NCBI GenBank assembly: GCA_036571765.1 | Contig: BROE01000028.1 | Span: 880,479 to 944,478 of the forward strand | Source: Plecoglossus altivelis | Lineage: Eukaryota > Chordata > Actinopteri > Osmeriformes > Plecoglossidae | Direction: 5' to 3' | Length of the DNA: 64,000 nt | Shown here: positions 42,801-50,545 of the stretch, one piece after another | Numbering within the stretch: position 1 is the stretch's first letter | Layout of the letters: each line of letters starts with the position of its first letter | Notes under the pieces: model-generated | Told to the model about the DNA's origin: nothing | The model's input: only the letters and a program-made list of their open reading frames with translations | The model's database searches: none | Translations under genes and position numbers: made by a program

Positions 42801-45376
42801 TTAGGGAGCTGTGTTTGTGTTACACGACAGTGTGTAACATGACTGTGTTTGTGTTACACGACAGTGTGTAACATGACTGTGTGTTACATGACTGTGTGTT
42901 TGTGTTAAACGACAGTGTGTAACATGACTGTGTGTTACATGACTGTGTGTTTGTGTTACACGACAGTGTGTTACATGACTGTGTGTTTGTGTTACACGAC
43001 AGTGTGGAACATGACTGTGTGTTTGTGTTACACGACAGTGTGTAACATGACTGTGTTTGTGTTACACGACAGTGTGTAACATGACTGTGTTTGTGTTACA
43101 CGACAGTGTGTAACATGACAGTGTGTAACATGACTGTGTGTTTGTGTTACACGACAGTGTGTAACATGACTGTGTTTGTGTTACACGACAGTGTGTAACA
43201 TGACTGTGTGTTACATGCATGTTTACCCTGGCAGTGTGTAACGTGACAGTGTGTAACATGACAGTAACATGAGTGTGTAACGTGACAGTAACATGAGTGT
43301 GTAACGTGACAGTAACATGACAGTGTGTAATGTGACAGTAACATGACAGTGTGTAACATGAGTGTGTAACGTGTCAGTAACATGAGTGTGTAACGTGACA
43401 GTAACATGACAGTGTGTATCGTGACGGTAACATGAGTTTGTGTATCGTGACAGTAACATGAGTGTGTAACATGACAGTAACATGACAGTGTGTAATGTGA
43501 CAGTAACATGAGTGTGTAACATCAGTGTGTAACGTGACAGTGTGTAACGTGACAGTGTGTAACGTGACAGTAACATGACAGTGTGTAACGTGACAGTGTG
43601 TAACGTGACAGTAACGTGAGTGTGTAACGTGAGTGTGTAACGTGACAGTAACATGAGTGTGTAACATGAGTGTGTAACGTGAGTGTGTAACGTGAGTGTG
43701 TAACGTGTGTCCCCAGGCGAGAGGGAGACGGCGTGCGTGTGTTCTGGGACCGTCTGAGGGAGCCATCGTTCAGTTCTCGCTGGAACCCGTTCTCCACAGA
43801 CTACCCCTTCAGCTCCTTCATCAGCCACCCCGTCAGGGGCAGCAGCGACAAGCTCGCCACGCTCTGCGACGTACGTACCCCTACACAACCACCACCGCTG
43901 CACACGGGGATTTGAACCCACTTCCTCTTGATCTGCTGTTGAATGCCCCCGCAAATGCCCACCCTCGTATTTCCTGTAGGAGAATGACTCAGTGTATATT
44001 TTTATTGCATTCCAACTCACAGCCACCCTCTTCCCCTACTTGACTGTTGTAATACTGGAGACTTCTTATAAGGGGGTGGAGGTGGCCGGAAGGCAATGAT
44101 TGTGTGGATGATAAATGACTTCCATGGAATAGTTCTTACCTGGCATAGGTGATGACACCTTTTTGCTGCAACAGTAGTGTAACCCGCCCACATACACACA
44201 CACAGACACTTTTTAGTGGTATTAAAAAACAACCAGTGAATATAAGGGTTTGTTTACTTATCTGTAGTTACATGGTGTTGTCATGTCCTTCTGTTTATTT
44301 AATACATTGACTAGCTTGCAAGCTAAGCTAACTAACTACAGTCAACCTCCATTAAGCTGTTTGTAGTGAGGTTGGCCCACTACTTCTGCATGTGCAGCGG
44401 TGCTAAGCTAACGCCTCAGAGCTGTGATGGGACAAGCTTAGCTAACATCTCAGAAGGAGAGCTGTGCTATGCTAAGCTAACAGCTCAGAAGGAGAACTGT
44501 GCTATGCTAAGCTAACACCTCAGAAGGAGAAATGTGCTATGCTAAGCTAACACCTTAGAAGGAGAGCTGTGCTATGCTAAGATAGGCTAACACCTCAGAA
44601 TGAGGAATGTACCTGGCAGGGGCCCCTTGTAACCAAGTGCTGATAGCTTAGGAGTTAGAGTTTTTTCCGACAGAGTGTTTGATCTCTGACCCCTCCCACC
44701 TCCCTGCTCCTAAACCCCCATCCTGACCTCCACCTTCCTGCCCTCTCCCTCCCTCTCCCCCTCCTCCTCACCCTCCTTCAAACTGTTTAACAGTTGAACA
44801 CAGTCCACAGTCCAGGGAAGGACTTGAGGTCCCTCTCCCAGATCATGTAACCAGTCATTAGGGTGACTGGAGGGTCTAGTCTCACACAGCCAGGATCATT
44901 CCACACATTCCACAGACACACACACCTTGTCTGACTTGTGTAATGGGGACTGGATGGTAGCTGGTGAACACTAAAGTCTTGGTTTGTAAGGGTTAGTGAG
45001 TAAACCTCATGTCCCTCAAATGGATAAACTGGCCAAGGGGAATTTGAACCTGCCATCTCTTGATTTGAGGTTGAACAGTGCATCTCCTACCTGGTGTACC
45101 TCTAACCCCCCTCCTCCCCTCCTCAGGTCCTCCTCCCTGGTGTAACTCTAACCCCCCCCCCTCCCCTCCTCCCCTCCTCAGGTCCAGGCTTTCCGTGACC
45201 AGCTGGCAGAGGCAGCGCGTGAGGCCCACAGCAGGGGGCCTGTTCCTGGGAAGGCTAACGGGGTCCTGATGCTGAACCAGCCCCTCTTCATCGACGCCAC
45301 CGTGGGCCTCATGTCCATCATTGGCAACCAGAACAAGCTGGGGTACTGCCTGGCCAGGGGCAACATTGGCTTCTGA
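29537..45376 (+). CDS. tprg1: Tumor protein p63-regulated gene 1 (TPRG1 family), five coding exons
   Basis: Joining 29537-29791, 30716-30807, 34777-34953, 43717-43870 and 45182-45376 gives one 290-residue frame (873 nt including TGA) with GT-AG introns of 924, 3969, 8763 and 1311 bp. Residues 1-80 are acidic, Ser/Pro-rich and probably disordered. The remainder is the hSac2-type domain shared with TPRG1L/Mover and INPP5F, with DHWNNEKER, CKYDF, FPPRS, RWNPFST, GLMSIIGN and NKLGY in the family order, ending in Gly-Phe. Length fits the family (human TPRG1 is about 275 residues). CKYDF followed by QRIPL and the ending NKLGYCLARGNIGF favour TPRG1 over TPRG1L. The TP63-like exon downstream supports this. 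No signal peptide or membrane segment is visible. TPRG1L is a presynaptic vesicle-associated protein; the function of TPRG1 itself is poorly known. No frameshift or lost residue is seen. Confidence 0.93.
29892..30470. other. Intron 1 of tprg1, unique part
   Basis: Unique intronic sequence. Short open frames here show no family resemblance. Confidence 0.6.
30480..30690. repeat. Repeats in intron 1, including CCTGGTTCC array
   Basis: GTGAGGAGACAGATTTGCA occurs twice (30478 and 30509 regions). Then 30577-30685 holds about a dozen 9-bp units of GGTTCCCT, ending 30 nt before the exon 2 acceptor. A short unique pyrimidine tract (TCTCCACTTCCCCAG) separates repeat and exon. Confidence 0.88.
30716..30807 (+). 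CDS. tprg1: tprg1 coding exon 2
   Basis: Encodes residues 86-115 plus two bases of codon 116 (PGTLDQAVEDV ... STWLLAE). The acceptor is CTTCCCCAG|CCT and the donor GCGGA|GTAAGC, phase 2. The Pro-Gly after the junction and the Trp-Leu-Leu near the end match the family (Arg-Pro-Gly ... Trp-Leu-Leu-Thr). Confidence 0.92.
30846..30965. repeat. CACACCCCCTC / CA repeat in intron 2
   Basis: Low-complexity CA and CCCTC sequence just downstream of exon 2. Confidence 0.8.
31618..31800. mobile_element. Degenerate non-autonomous DNA element (teleost MITE-like)
   Basis: The segment opens with GATTGTCAACCCTGGTCCCT. It carries AACACCTGAGTCTAATGACT and GGAGCAGGTGTGTTCAAATA internally, then AGGAAACATCCCTGAAATGC. 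This order of motifs is familiar from a dispersed teleost non-autonomous DNA element. The copy is degenerate, no clean target duplication is seen, and its 3' end merges into the following minisatellite. Family assignment is from memory and tentative. Confidence 0.5.
31801..32690. repeat. 22-bp minisatellite, about 40 copies, in intron 2
   Basis: Units of about 22 bp, CTACTGTAGAGAACATAGAC plus CT, with classes CTCTACTGTAG, CTGTTGTAG and CGCTGTTGTAG. A few units are interrupted (32105, 32520, 32595). The first unit directly abuts the 3' end of the degenerate DNA element. Confidence 0.93.
32691..33125. other. Intron 2 unique sequence
   Basis: Unique with a short GAGAGAG tract. No exon seen. Confidence 0.5.
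33135..33238. repeat. CTGCCTCCCCCCTCCTGCCC repeat
   Basis: Short array of C-rich units, CCACCCTGCTGCCTCCCCCC, repeated about three times. Confidence 0.8.
33392..33630. repeat. (TG)n/(CG)n alternating purine-pyrimidine tract
   Basis: A TG run passes directly into a pure CG run (about 33427-33448), then mixed TGCG repeats. Alternating CG/TG is the classical Z-DNA-forming sequence. Confidence 0.93.
33631..34459. other. Intron 2 unique sequence
   Basis: Non-repetitive intron sequence. No exon seen. Confidence 0.5.
34460..34690. repeat. 21-bp minisatellite TGTGTGTGTCATGTCATAG
   Basis: About nine tandem units of TGTGTGTGTCTTGTCATAG type, degenerate at the 3' end, leading into the TG run before exon 3. 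Confidence 0.9.
34716..34767 (+). repeat. (TG)26 adjoining the exon 3 acceptor
   Basis: Twenty-six uninterrupted TG dinucleotides followed by CGCGCACAG and exon 3. There is no polypyrimidine tract between this run and the acceptor AG; the nearest branch-like motif (TCTCAC) lies about 60 nt upstream. UG repeats in RNA are the binding sequence of TDP-43 and CELF-type proteins. Confidence 0.95.
34777..34953 (+). CDS. tprg1: tprg1 coding exon 3
   Basis: The first base completes Glu-116. The exon encodes residues 117-174 and two bases of codon 175. It contains VDHWNNEKERL, the CKYDF motif, QRIPL and FTFPPRSL, the best conserved part of the family domain. The acceptor is GCGCACAG|G with only TG repeat upstream, and the donor is CTC|GTGAGT, phase 2. 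Confidence 0.95.
34960..35240. repeat. CTCCTCTCCTTCTC polypyrimidine tract
   Basis: Begins within 10 nt of the exon 3 donor and runs about 280 bp. Confidence 0.88.
35465..35530 (-). repeat. tRNA-derived (SINE-type) fragment
   Basis: The minus strand reads GGAGCTTAGGGGTTAGAGTA, then GCAGGTTCAATTCCC, an A-box/B-box pair at tRNA spacing. It resembles the copy at 8987-9044, which suggests the same SINE family. Confidence 0.5.
35541..36084. other. Intron 3 unique sequence
   Basis: Non-repetitive intron sequence. No exon seen. Confidence 0.5.
36090..36518. repeat. CTCTCTCCCTCTCTCCTCC polypyrimidine tract
   Basis: About 430 bp of CT-rich repeat. Arg/Glu-rich minus-strand frames are artefacts. Confidence 0.9.
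36519..36838. other. Intron 3 unique sequence
   Basis: Non-repetitive sequence between two simple repeats. No exon seen. Confidence 0.5.
36880..37288. repeat. (CA)n with CACTGCACA units
   Basis: CA repeat punctuated by CACTGCACACA/CACTGCGCACA, about 400 bp. Open frames on both strands come from the repeat. Confidence 0.93.
37437..37568. repeat. GAGAGAGGGAGATAAAG purine tract
   Basis: GA-rich repeat in which a roughly 40-bp block is partly duplicated. Confidence 0.8.
37569..38019. other. Intron 3 unique sequence
   Basis: Unique except for a short GGAGGAGAGGAGG patch. No exon seen. Confidence 0.5.
38022..38560. repeat. 28-bp minisatellite GTAGAGAGACTAGTTTAGAC
   Basis: About 20 units starting GTAGAGAGACTAGTTTAGA, alternating between a CACTGGTGAA and a GACTAGTGAA ending. 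ACTAGT palindromes recur. The alternation forms a dimeric higher-order repeat. Confidence 0.92.
38640..38965. repeat. GGAGGAGAGAGTAGGAG purine array
   Basis: Degenerate units of AGGAGGAGAGAGTA, including a longer duplicated block ending GTGTTCACACTAGGGAGAGG (38797 and 38922 regions). Confidence 0.88.
39160..39358. repeat. CCCTCCCTCTCT polypyrimidine tract
   Basis: About 200 bp of CCCTCC repeat. Confidence 0.88.
39359..39645. other. Intron 3 unique sequence
   Basis: Non-repetitive sequence. No exon seen. Confidence 0.5.
39650..40085. repeat. Compound TG / GAGT / GTTA / TGCG repeat
   Basis: TG runs, then (GTGA)n near 39820-39848, then (GTTA)n near 39861-39920, then TG units with a GTGAGACAGTGTGTGCGTG period. 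Confidence 0.93.
40160..40530. repeat. CTCTCTCCCTCTCCT polypyrimidine tract
   Basis: About 370 bp of CT-rich repeat. Arg/Glu-rich minus-strand frames are artefacts. Confidence 0.9.
40531..41184. other. Intron 3 unique sequence
   Basis: Non-repetitive sequence. No exon seen. Confidence 0.5.
41188..41292. repeat. CTGCTGCCCCTCTCCTGCCC repeat
   Basis: Short array of CTGCCCCT units with periodic GCTG. Confidence 0.85.
41293..42224. other. Intron 3 mostly unique sequence
   Basis: Unique apart from a CA/AAACACA stretch (41768-41850) and a TGTGCGCGCGCG tract (41915-41945). No exon seen. Confidence 0.5.
42241..42720. other. T-depleted, CpG-containing anomalous block
   Basis: By direct count only 20 of 480 plus-strand bases are T, with long stretches containing none (42601-42660 has zero). 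CG dinucleotides are frequent, unlike the flanks. The first half is GGAGG/GGCGAAG rich and the second CACCACAC/GACCACA rich. Open frames of about 188 codons exist on both strands because T-containing stops are absent. The block is not recognised as a gene or transposon; its boundaries with normal sequence are abrupt. Confidence 0.7.
42800..43212. repeat. Minisatellite GTGTTACACGACAGTGTGTA
   Basis: Units of about 30-50 bp built from GTGTTACACGACAGTGTG plus TAACATGACTGTGTTTG. GTGTTACACGAC has a partial inverted symmetry. Confidence 0.9.
43213..43710. repeat. Minisatellite GTGTAACGTGACAGTAACATGA, ends at exon 4
   Basis: Units of 14-22 bp combining TGTGTAACGTGA and CAGTAACATGA, extending to within 7 nt of the exon 4 acceptor. 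GTGAGT, a consensus 5' splice-site hexamer, occurs at 43616, 43629, 43679 and 43692. TAAC, a branch-point-like core, occurs in nearly every unit. Confidence 0.92.
43717..43870 (+). CDS. tprg1: tprg1 coding exon 4
   Basis: The first base completes Ser-175 and the rest encodes residues 176-226 (REGDGVRVFWD ... RWNPFSTDYPF ... ATLCD). The Arg-x-Gly-x-Gly-[VIL]-Arg motif and Arg-Trp-Asn-Pro match TPRG1 and TPRG1L. The acceptor TGTGTCCCCAG|G has only five pyrimidine-rich bases before the repeat array, and the donor is GAC|GTACGT, phase 0. Confidence 0.95.
43900..43955 (-). repeat. tRNA-derived (SINE-type) fragment
   Basis: On the minus strand CAACAGCAGATCAAGAGGAA is followed by GGGTTCAAATCCCC, a B-box-like element. 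It resembles the fragment at 45035-45085. Confidence 0.45.
43956..44397. other. Intron 4 unique sequence
   Basis: Non-repetitive sequence. No exon seen. Confidence 0.5.
44400..44605. repeat. 36-bp minisatellite with TATGCTAAGCTAACACC, about 5 copies
   Basis: Units of 33-37 bp starting GCTATGCTAAGCTAACA and ending TCAGAAGGAGA. Each carries AAGCTA/TAGCTT-type short inverted repeats. Confidence 0.88.
44606..45030. other. Intron 4 unique sequence
   Basis: Non-repetitive sequence with a short CCCTCC tract near 44745. No exon seen. Confidence 0.5.
45035..45085 (-). repeat. tRNA-derived (SINE-type) fragment
   Basis: On the minus strand, CAAATCAAGAGATGGCAGG leads into a B-box-like GGTTCAAATTCCCC. 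It shares the AATCAAGAG-N-GG-GGTTCAAATCCCC pattern with 43900-43955. Confidence 0.45.
45092..45181 (+). repeat. Tandemly duplicated 3' splice site before exon 5
   Basis: A block holding a branch-point match (CTCTAAC), a C/T tract and CTCCTCAG|GTCC is present twice. The upstream copy has its AG at 45125-45126 and the copy used by exon 5 has its AG at 45180-45181. Use of the upstream copy would add 55 nt and shift the frame. Confidence 0.85.
45182..45376 (+). CDS. tprg1: tprg1 coding exon 5 (terminal)
   Basis: Encodes residues 227-290 and the TGA stop (45374-45376). It contains PGKANGVLML, GLMSIIGN, NKLGY and the C-terminal ARGNIGF, the signature end of the TPRG1 family. The acceptor is CTCCTCAG|GTCC. 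Confidence 0.95.
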   Translation, partial: VQAFRDQLAEAAREAHSRGPVPGKANGVLMLNQPLFIDATVGLMSIIGNQNKLGYCLARGNIGF

Positions 45377-45511
45377 CCTCTGCTCAGGAAAAGAGAAAAT
45401 CACATCTATGGGTTTTTTTGCACTAAATACAGTGAAGGGAGTGATTATTATTTTTGTTGAACGTGCATATATATATTTGCTGCACGGGATCATTTGGTGT
45501 ATTTGTTTGAT

Positions 45512-45830
45512 GTTCTAGAATGTGCTTCAGCATTCTGTTCTAGAATGTGCTTCAGCGTTATGTTCTAGAATGTGCTTCAGCGTTCAGTTCTAGAATGTGC
45601 TTCAGCATTATGTTCTAGAATGTGCCTCTGCGTTCTGTTCTAGAATGTGCTTTAACGTTCTGTTCTAGAATGTGCTTCAGCATTATGTTCTAGATTGTGC
45701 TTCAGCATTCTGTTCTAGAATGTGCTTCAGCGTTCTGTTCTAGAATGTGCTTTAACGTTCTGTTCTAGAATGTGCTTCAGCATTCTGTTCTAGAATGTTC
45801 TGTTCTACATTGTGCTTCATCAAAGCTCTG
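45512..45830. repeat. 25-bp minisatellite in the 3' UTR, about 12 copies
   Basis: Units GTTCTAGAATGTGCTTCAGC plus ATTCT/GTTAT. TTCTAGAA is a palindrome and matches the inverted nGAAn core of heat-shock elements. If transcribed, every unit could pair with its neighbours through TTCTAGAA. Confidence 0.92.
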
Positions 45831-46474
45831 GAAGTTCTAGAATGTTAAATGTTTTAGTAAAGTTTGCTTTGTCATCTCCTCAGGAAATGAACTGGGTTCC
45901 ATAAAACATTCATGTCTCACACTGTTCCCTTCACACTGTCTACATGCATTTGTATCACACAACTACGTAAATGCCCGTGTTCTTCTCTGAGTTAAACCAT
46001 GTTAATATGGAGCTAACCATATATATGTGTGTGTGCTTCACCATGTTGTGTTGGTTTGTGTTTGCTTTGGCGTTGCTGTAATCGCTGCCCAGTTTGGTAA
46101 GCTGTGTTTCCCTGTGTGTGCTTCCCTGTCATACAAGCTTTTAGACGCTCGCTGAAGCATGGAGAAGTATTCGTCAGGTTAGTTTGATAGTGAGCAGTGT
46201 GTTATTACAGTGTGCATGGCACTGGAATTTCCCCAGACTCCGAGGTGTATTATGAATCTATTTGTCTTGTTTGCATCTAATCCACGACTCTTCTCCACAG
46301 TCGAAGACAAACACTCTGTTTTGTTCTTAATTGGATGAAGAGGGGCATCTCTACGTTTTATAATCTCATATATTTGCTTTTTGTGTTGAAAACATTCTTG
46401 ATCAACCCTTAAAACAAGATGGCCTCTTGTCTCCCTCTTGTTTAACTCTTTTGGATTCTGACTGACATGTGCAC

Positions 46475-46480
46475 AATAAA
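46475..46480 (+). terminator. Candidate polyadenylation signal of tprg1
   Basis: AATAAA in GTGCACAATAAACCGG, 1.1 kb after the stop codon and the first clear AATAAA after it. A T-rich stretch (ATATTTTCCTCTC) follows 20 nt downstream. Confidence 0.55.
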
Positions 46481-46500
46481 CCGGATGCTCAACAATGAAA

Positions 46501-48780
46501 ATATTTTCCTCTCAGCTTCCAGACACATGGAGGCTTTAGCGTCAGTTTAAGCTGCTTTGTGTCCTTCTGCAGAGTATTGCTCATCTCACCTGAGCAGAGC
46601 TATGGGCTCAGTCTGAAAGGTGCAGTATGTATCTCTATCGACCTCAGGGATCGTGTGTCCTAACCACAGGGCCAGAGGAGGTTAACTCCTCCCTCCTCCT
46701 TCTCCCAGGTCACCTCCCTCCCTCCCCCCTCCCCCCAGGGGTGAGGACGTGTGTGATTCAGGTGAAGCAGTTTTCTGGAGACTGGATACTTTCTCCTCTC
46801 CCAGCTGGTTCCATAGAGCTGCTCTCTCTCCTGCCAGAGGAGAACATGAAGCCCTGAGGTTAGAACCCTCTCTCAGGTGGCTTAGAACAAGGTTCCACAA
46901 CCTCCTGTGCCTCCTATAATCATTGTGGTTGTAGTCCCATACTTTCGATCCAACATGCTGATCATGTACTGTGGTGGACAGAATATGTAAGGGGATTTAT
47001 ACAAACGCGTTCGTTTATATAGTCCACATCTACCACTGTAATAATGTGATAAAAGTTACTGAAAAGACCAGAGATCGACTTGTTATGGTGCTGTTTGGTT
47101 CCCATGGAGAGAGAGAGAGGGAGAGAGCTGGCCGGCCGTGGAGGTGTGGACGGTTTATGGGCCTGGAATCACGGCAGCTCAAGGCAACGCGCCCGCCCAC
47201 AAGAAGCAGGAAACTCGAAGGAAAACGAAGGTTTGTTCAAAGCGAGAAAAGTAGAACATAGATAACATAGTAATCACACAAACACACAAACAAATATATG
47301 TATTTCTGCGTCATCTGTGGAACAGTATTTAATAGTTCAACGTCCTGGGTTCAGGTTGTTCTTAAGGTCACGATTGAATAGTTAATTGAGGATAATTAGG
47401 ATGTTTGTTTTTTTTACAAGCCTAAGAAAAAAATCTCCCATACACCCATTTTCTTAACAGACAGTAAAAGTGTCTGATTTTAACTGCTTCATGGAATGTG
47501 GTTTGCTTCAAGCCAGTATATAAATTATGCTGGCGTCAGTCCACTTTGAAGGAGTATAACAAGGAAATACGTATTTTCCCATTGTGTCCTTGAATGTTCT
47601 TTTGCTAGAGAAACGCCAACATCAATGGCGTTATACCTGCTTGCCGTTTGTCCTCTGGGGCAAAATATTTAAAACATCTGGTTTTGTAGGCCACTTGATG
47701 TGCATAAACATCATTTACAGCAACAACACGAAATCCTTATGTCTTGAAACGAACAAACGCGTCGAAATAATTTGCTTGAACGAGAATCGTGATAAAACAT
47801 AAATCCGATCAAGTGCGTTGTCGCTTATTTATAAGGCGATCATTTGAGCTGTTCTTTGTCAACTTTACATGTGCGAGGCTGAGGAAAAGATAGTTTCAAG
47901 ATAAATGACCCGCAAGGCTTTTTAATGAGCGTTCCATTCTGGAAAGGTAAGCTGTAGCCGGGGGCAATGGAATTCAGGTACCGCTTCGCTCCAATTATGT
48001 TCTCTAGAACTTCTGGTGAACTGGCAGCTCGTTTGACGATTGTCAGAGCTTGACGTTAACTTAAAACTGGGAGGACGGCTCCTTTAACCATGAATCGTGT
48101 AGTTTATATCAGAATAACCGAACTATTCTAAGATTAAACCTCTCTTTGTCCCTGATGTTATGGTTGGTTCTTAAACGCTTAGGGTGAGCGCTTGTGACTA
48201 AAACCAGCTCGTGTTTTTTTGTTTTTTTTGTTTTTTGTACGAAAAGAACGGAGCGTTTAAATGAGCGGAGATTAGGCCTCTCAAAATGTGACTGATGTTT
48301 TCCCGAGGGGTGTGTGTGCAGGGGGGGATCCGACCTCAGGGAAGGGCGAAGTCATAGAATGACAGACCCAAGTACTCCTTCAACCCAACCGGAGTCTGGG
48401 ACAAAATTCCCATTCCCCCGCAAGAGCGCTGCGATTGGCTGATTTAGTGTAGGGGGTCTTAAAAAACGTTCTAAAACGTCCGTGACCCCAGATGACCCCC
48501 CCAGCCAACACCCAAAGCTGCTTCGCGTGCCTGGGGTGAGTAACATTAGACAGATTCTGAGAGACACTGAGGGGGGGATACAGGCCCCCCCTCTCCAGAA
48601 ACACCTCCTCAGCCAGATCCTGCTATCGCACCCAGTCTCACTCAAAGCTGCGTTTCACGAGCCGACCTCCAGACAACATTTTCATTTTTTTCTAACGTCT
48701 GTTGTAGCTTGTTTGTTCGGTAAACATGTTGCACCTGTCCCTGGAATGCTGGTTGCCAACTAGACTTGTCCAGAAACATT
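46501..48780. other. Intergenic unique sequence (tprg1-tp63)
   Basis: About 2.3 kb almost free of tandem repeats. No coding exon recognised. It could hold conserved non-coding elements of the tp63 locus, but that cannot be judged without an alignment. Confidence 0.45.
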
Positions 48781-48784
48781 TATT

Positions 48785-48930
48785 ATCCTCTGTGACCCCT
48801 CTCTCTCTCCCTCTCTCTCTCTCCCTCTCTCTCCCCTATCTCTATCTCTCTCTCTCTTTCCCCCCTATATCTCTCGCTATCTCTCTCCCCATATCTCTAT
48901 CTCCCTCATTCCTCTCTCCCTCCTTTTCCA
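48785..48930. repeat. CTCTCTATCTC pyrimidine tract
   Basis: CT-rich repeat with TATCTC interruptions. Confidence 0.88.
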
Positions 48931-48991
48931 TCTGCTGGCCATACTTTACAGCTGTGTACTTTGTTTGCATGTCTATCAGTGGGTGTGAATG

Positions 48992-49102
48992 TGTGCTTGC
49001 GTGCGTGCGTGCGTGTGTGTGTGTGGATGCGTGCATGCGTGTGTGTGTGGATGCGTGCGTGCGTGTGTGTGTGTGTGGATGCGTGCATGCGTGTGGGTGT
49101 GC
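48992..49102. repeat. (TGCG)n/(TG)n with GTGGATGCGTGC period
   Basis: TGCG and TG runs with a recurring GTGTGGATGCGTGCATGCGT block. Confidence 0.9.
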
Positions 49103-50117
49103 GTGCGAGCTAGTGTATCATTGCTGTGCTAGTTCTTATGATGGTAATAGACACAGTTTTATTTGCATCCACCCTTTCCATGCCCCCTCAGCTGGCAGTG
49201 TTGTGTCTGCAGCATGGTGTTGAACTTGAAGGGAAACTGGACACCTGGAGATCCGTCCAGGTCTCCAGTGTTCCCAGTCATGTAGACGCGGGCCAGACAC
49301 TGAACACACCCTGGAGGGGGTCCTCTCTGCTTGTGTACTGCTCTTTATCCTGCTTGGTTCACAACACCAAACACACACCCAGCTAGGATGTGACGGGTGG
49401 CTGGCTAAGGGCAGGGGTAGCAGGGGTAGCATACACATCTACTGTTAAACATCAGCCATGTTTGTGTTGTTAGCAGGTGAAGACAGCTGTGTGGTGGAAC
49501 CCTGGTGTTCTGCAAGAGGAGTGTTGATGTTAGCCAACCTTCCCAGGTGACTGGGAGGATCCTAAGAACTGACGGATCGTTCTGTAATTGCAGGTTGTGC
49601 AACTGATGACTCGGGGGAGCGTGGAGGCCAGATTGGGATCTGCTTCGCGCTAGATAAACTCAGTTATTGGGGAGTGGCCTTTGGAAACCACATTTACTGA
49701 GACAAAGATGAACAATGTTTTCTCTTCACGTACTCCACAGCCCAAGTATAGCTCATCCTGGAGGAACAATAGCTGCTATGAAAGGGTTTGTTCTTTATCG
49801 GTACTAATAACAACAAACAGAACAGAAACATATCATATATTAACTGGTTACCAGGACTTTAGTACCAGGCAACAGCTGTCTGACTACTGTAATCCAGCCC
49901 TCTCTCCACGTGGTACGGTGCAGGTTCTAGGAGGCCGGTTCTAAGTGCAGGTTCTAGGATGCAGATACTAGGAGGCCGGTTCTAAGTGCAGGTTCTAGGG
50001 GGAAGGTTCTAGGATGCAGGTTCTAGGTTGCAGTACAGAAGAGGGTTCAGCATTGCTGCTATGAGGGTGACGGAACACCAGGACACACCCTCATCCCTGT
50101 AGGTGTGTATCCACATT
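49103..50117. other. Intergenic sequence with a short CTAGG repeat
   Basis: Mostly unique. At 49923-50030 GCAGGTTCTAGG and AGGCCGGTTCTAAGT units recur five or six times. No gene seen. Confidence 0.55.
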
Positions 50118-50119
50118 CA

Positions 50120-50545
50120 TACACTCTCTCTCCCTCTCTCTCTCTCTCTCCCCCTCTCTCTTGCTCTCTCTCCCTCTCTCTTCACTCTCTCCCCCTCTCT
50201 CTCGCTCTCTCTCCCTCTCTCTTCACTCTCTCCCCCTCTCTCTTGCTCTCTCTTCTCGCTCCCTCCTTCTCTCTCCCTCTCTTCACTCTCCCTCCTTCTC
50301 TCTGCCTCTCTCTTCACTCCCCCTTCCTCTCTCTCTCTTCACTCTCCCTCCCTCTCTCTTCACTCTCTCCCCCTCTCTCTCTCTCTCACTCTCTTCACTC
50401 TCCCTCCTTCTCTCTCCCTCTCTTCACTCTCCCTCCTTCTCTCTCCCTCTCTCTTCACTCCCCCTTCCTCTCTCTCTTCACTCTCCCTCCCTCTCTCTTC
50501 ACTCTCTCCCCCTCTCTCGCTCTCTCTTCACTCTCCCTCTCTTTC
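50120..50545. repeat. CTCTCCCTCTCTCTTCACT minisatellite
   Basis: About 425 bp of CT repeat in which TTCACTCTC recurs at a roughly 25-35-bp period, giving a visible higher-order pattern. Confidence 0.9.

Larger units (their letters stand above)
45377..46500 (+). other. Probable 3' UTR of tprg1
   Basis: From the stop codon to just past AATAAA at 46475-46480. It contains a 25-bp minisatellite (45512-45830) and otherwise unique AT-rich sequence typical of a vertebrate 3' UTR. The end is inferred from the polyadenylation hexamer only; no experimental 3' end is available. Confidence 0.6.

Noticed and set aside
29537..45376. Assignment as TPRG1L rather than TPRG1
   Set aside because: Exon 3 and the C-terminus look closer to TPRG1, and a TP63-like rather than TP73/WRAP73-like exon follows; kept as the main alternative.
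49681..49944. 87-codon open frame of mixed composition
   Set aside because: No family resemblance, no splice signals and no conservation evidence available.
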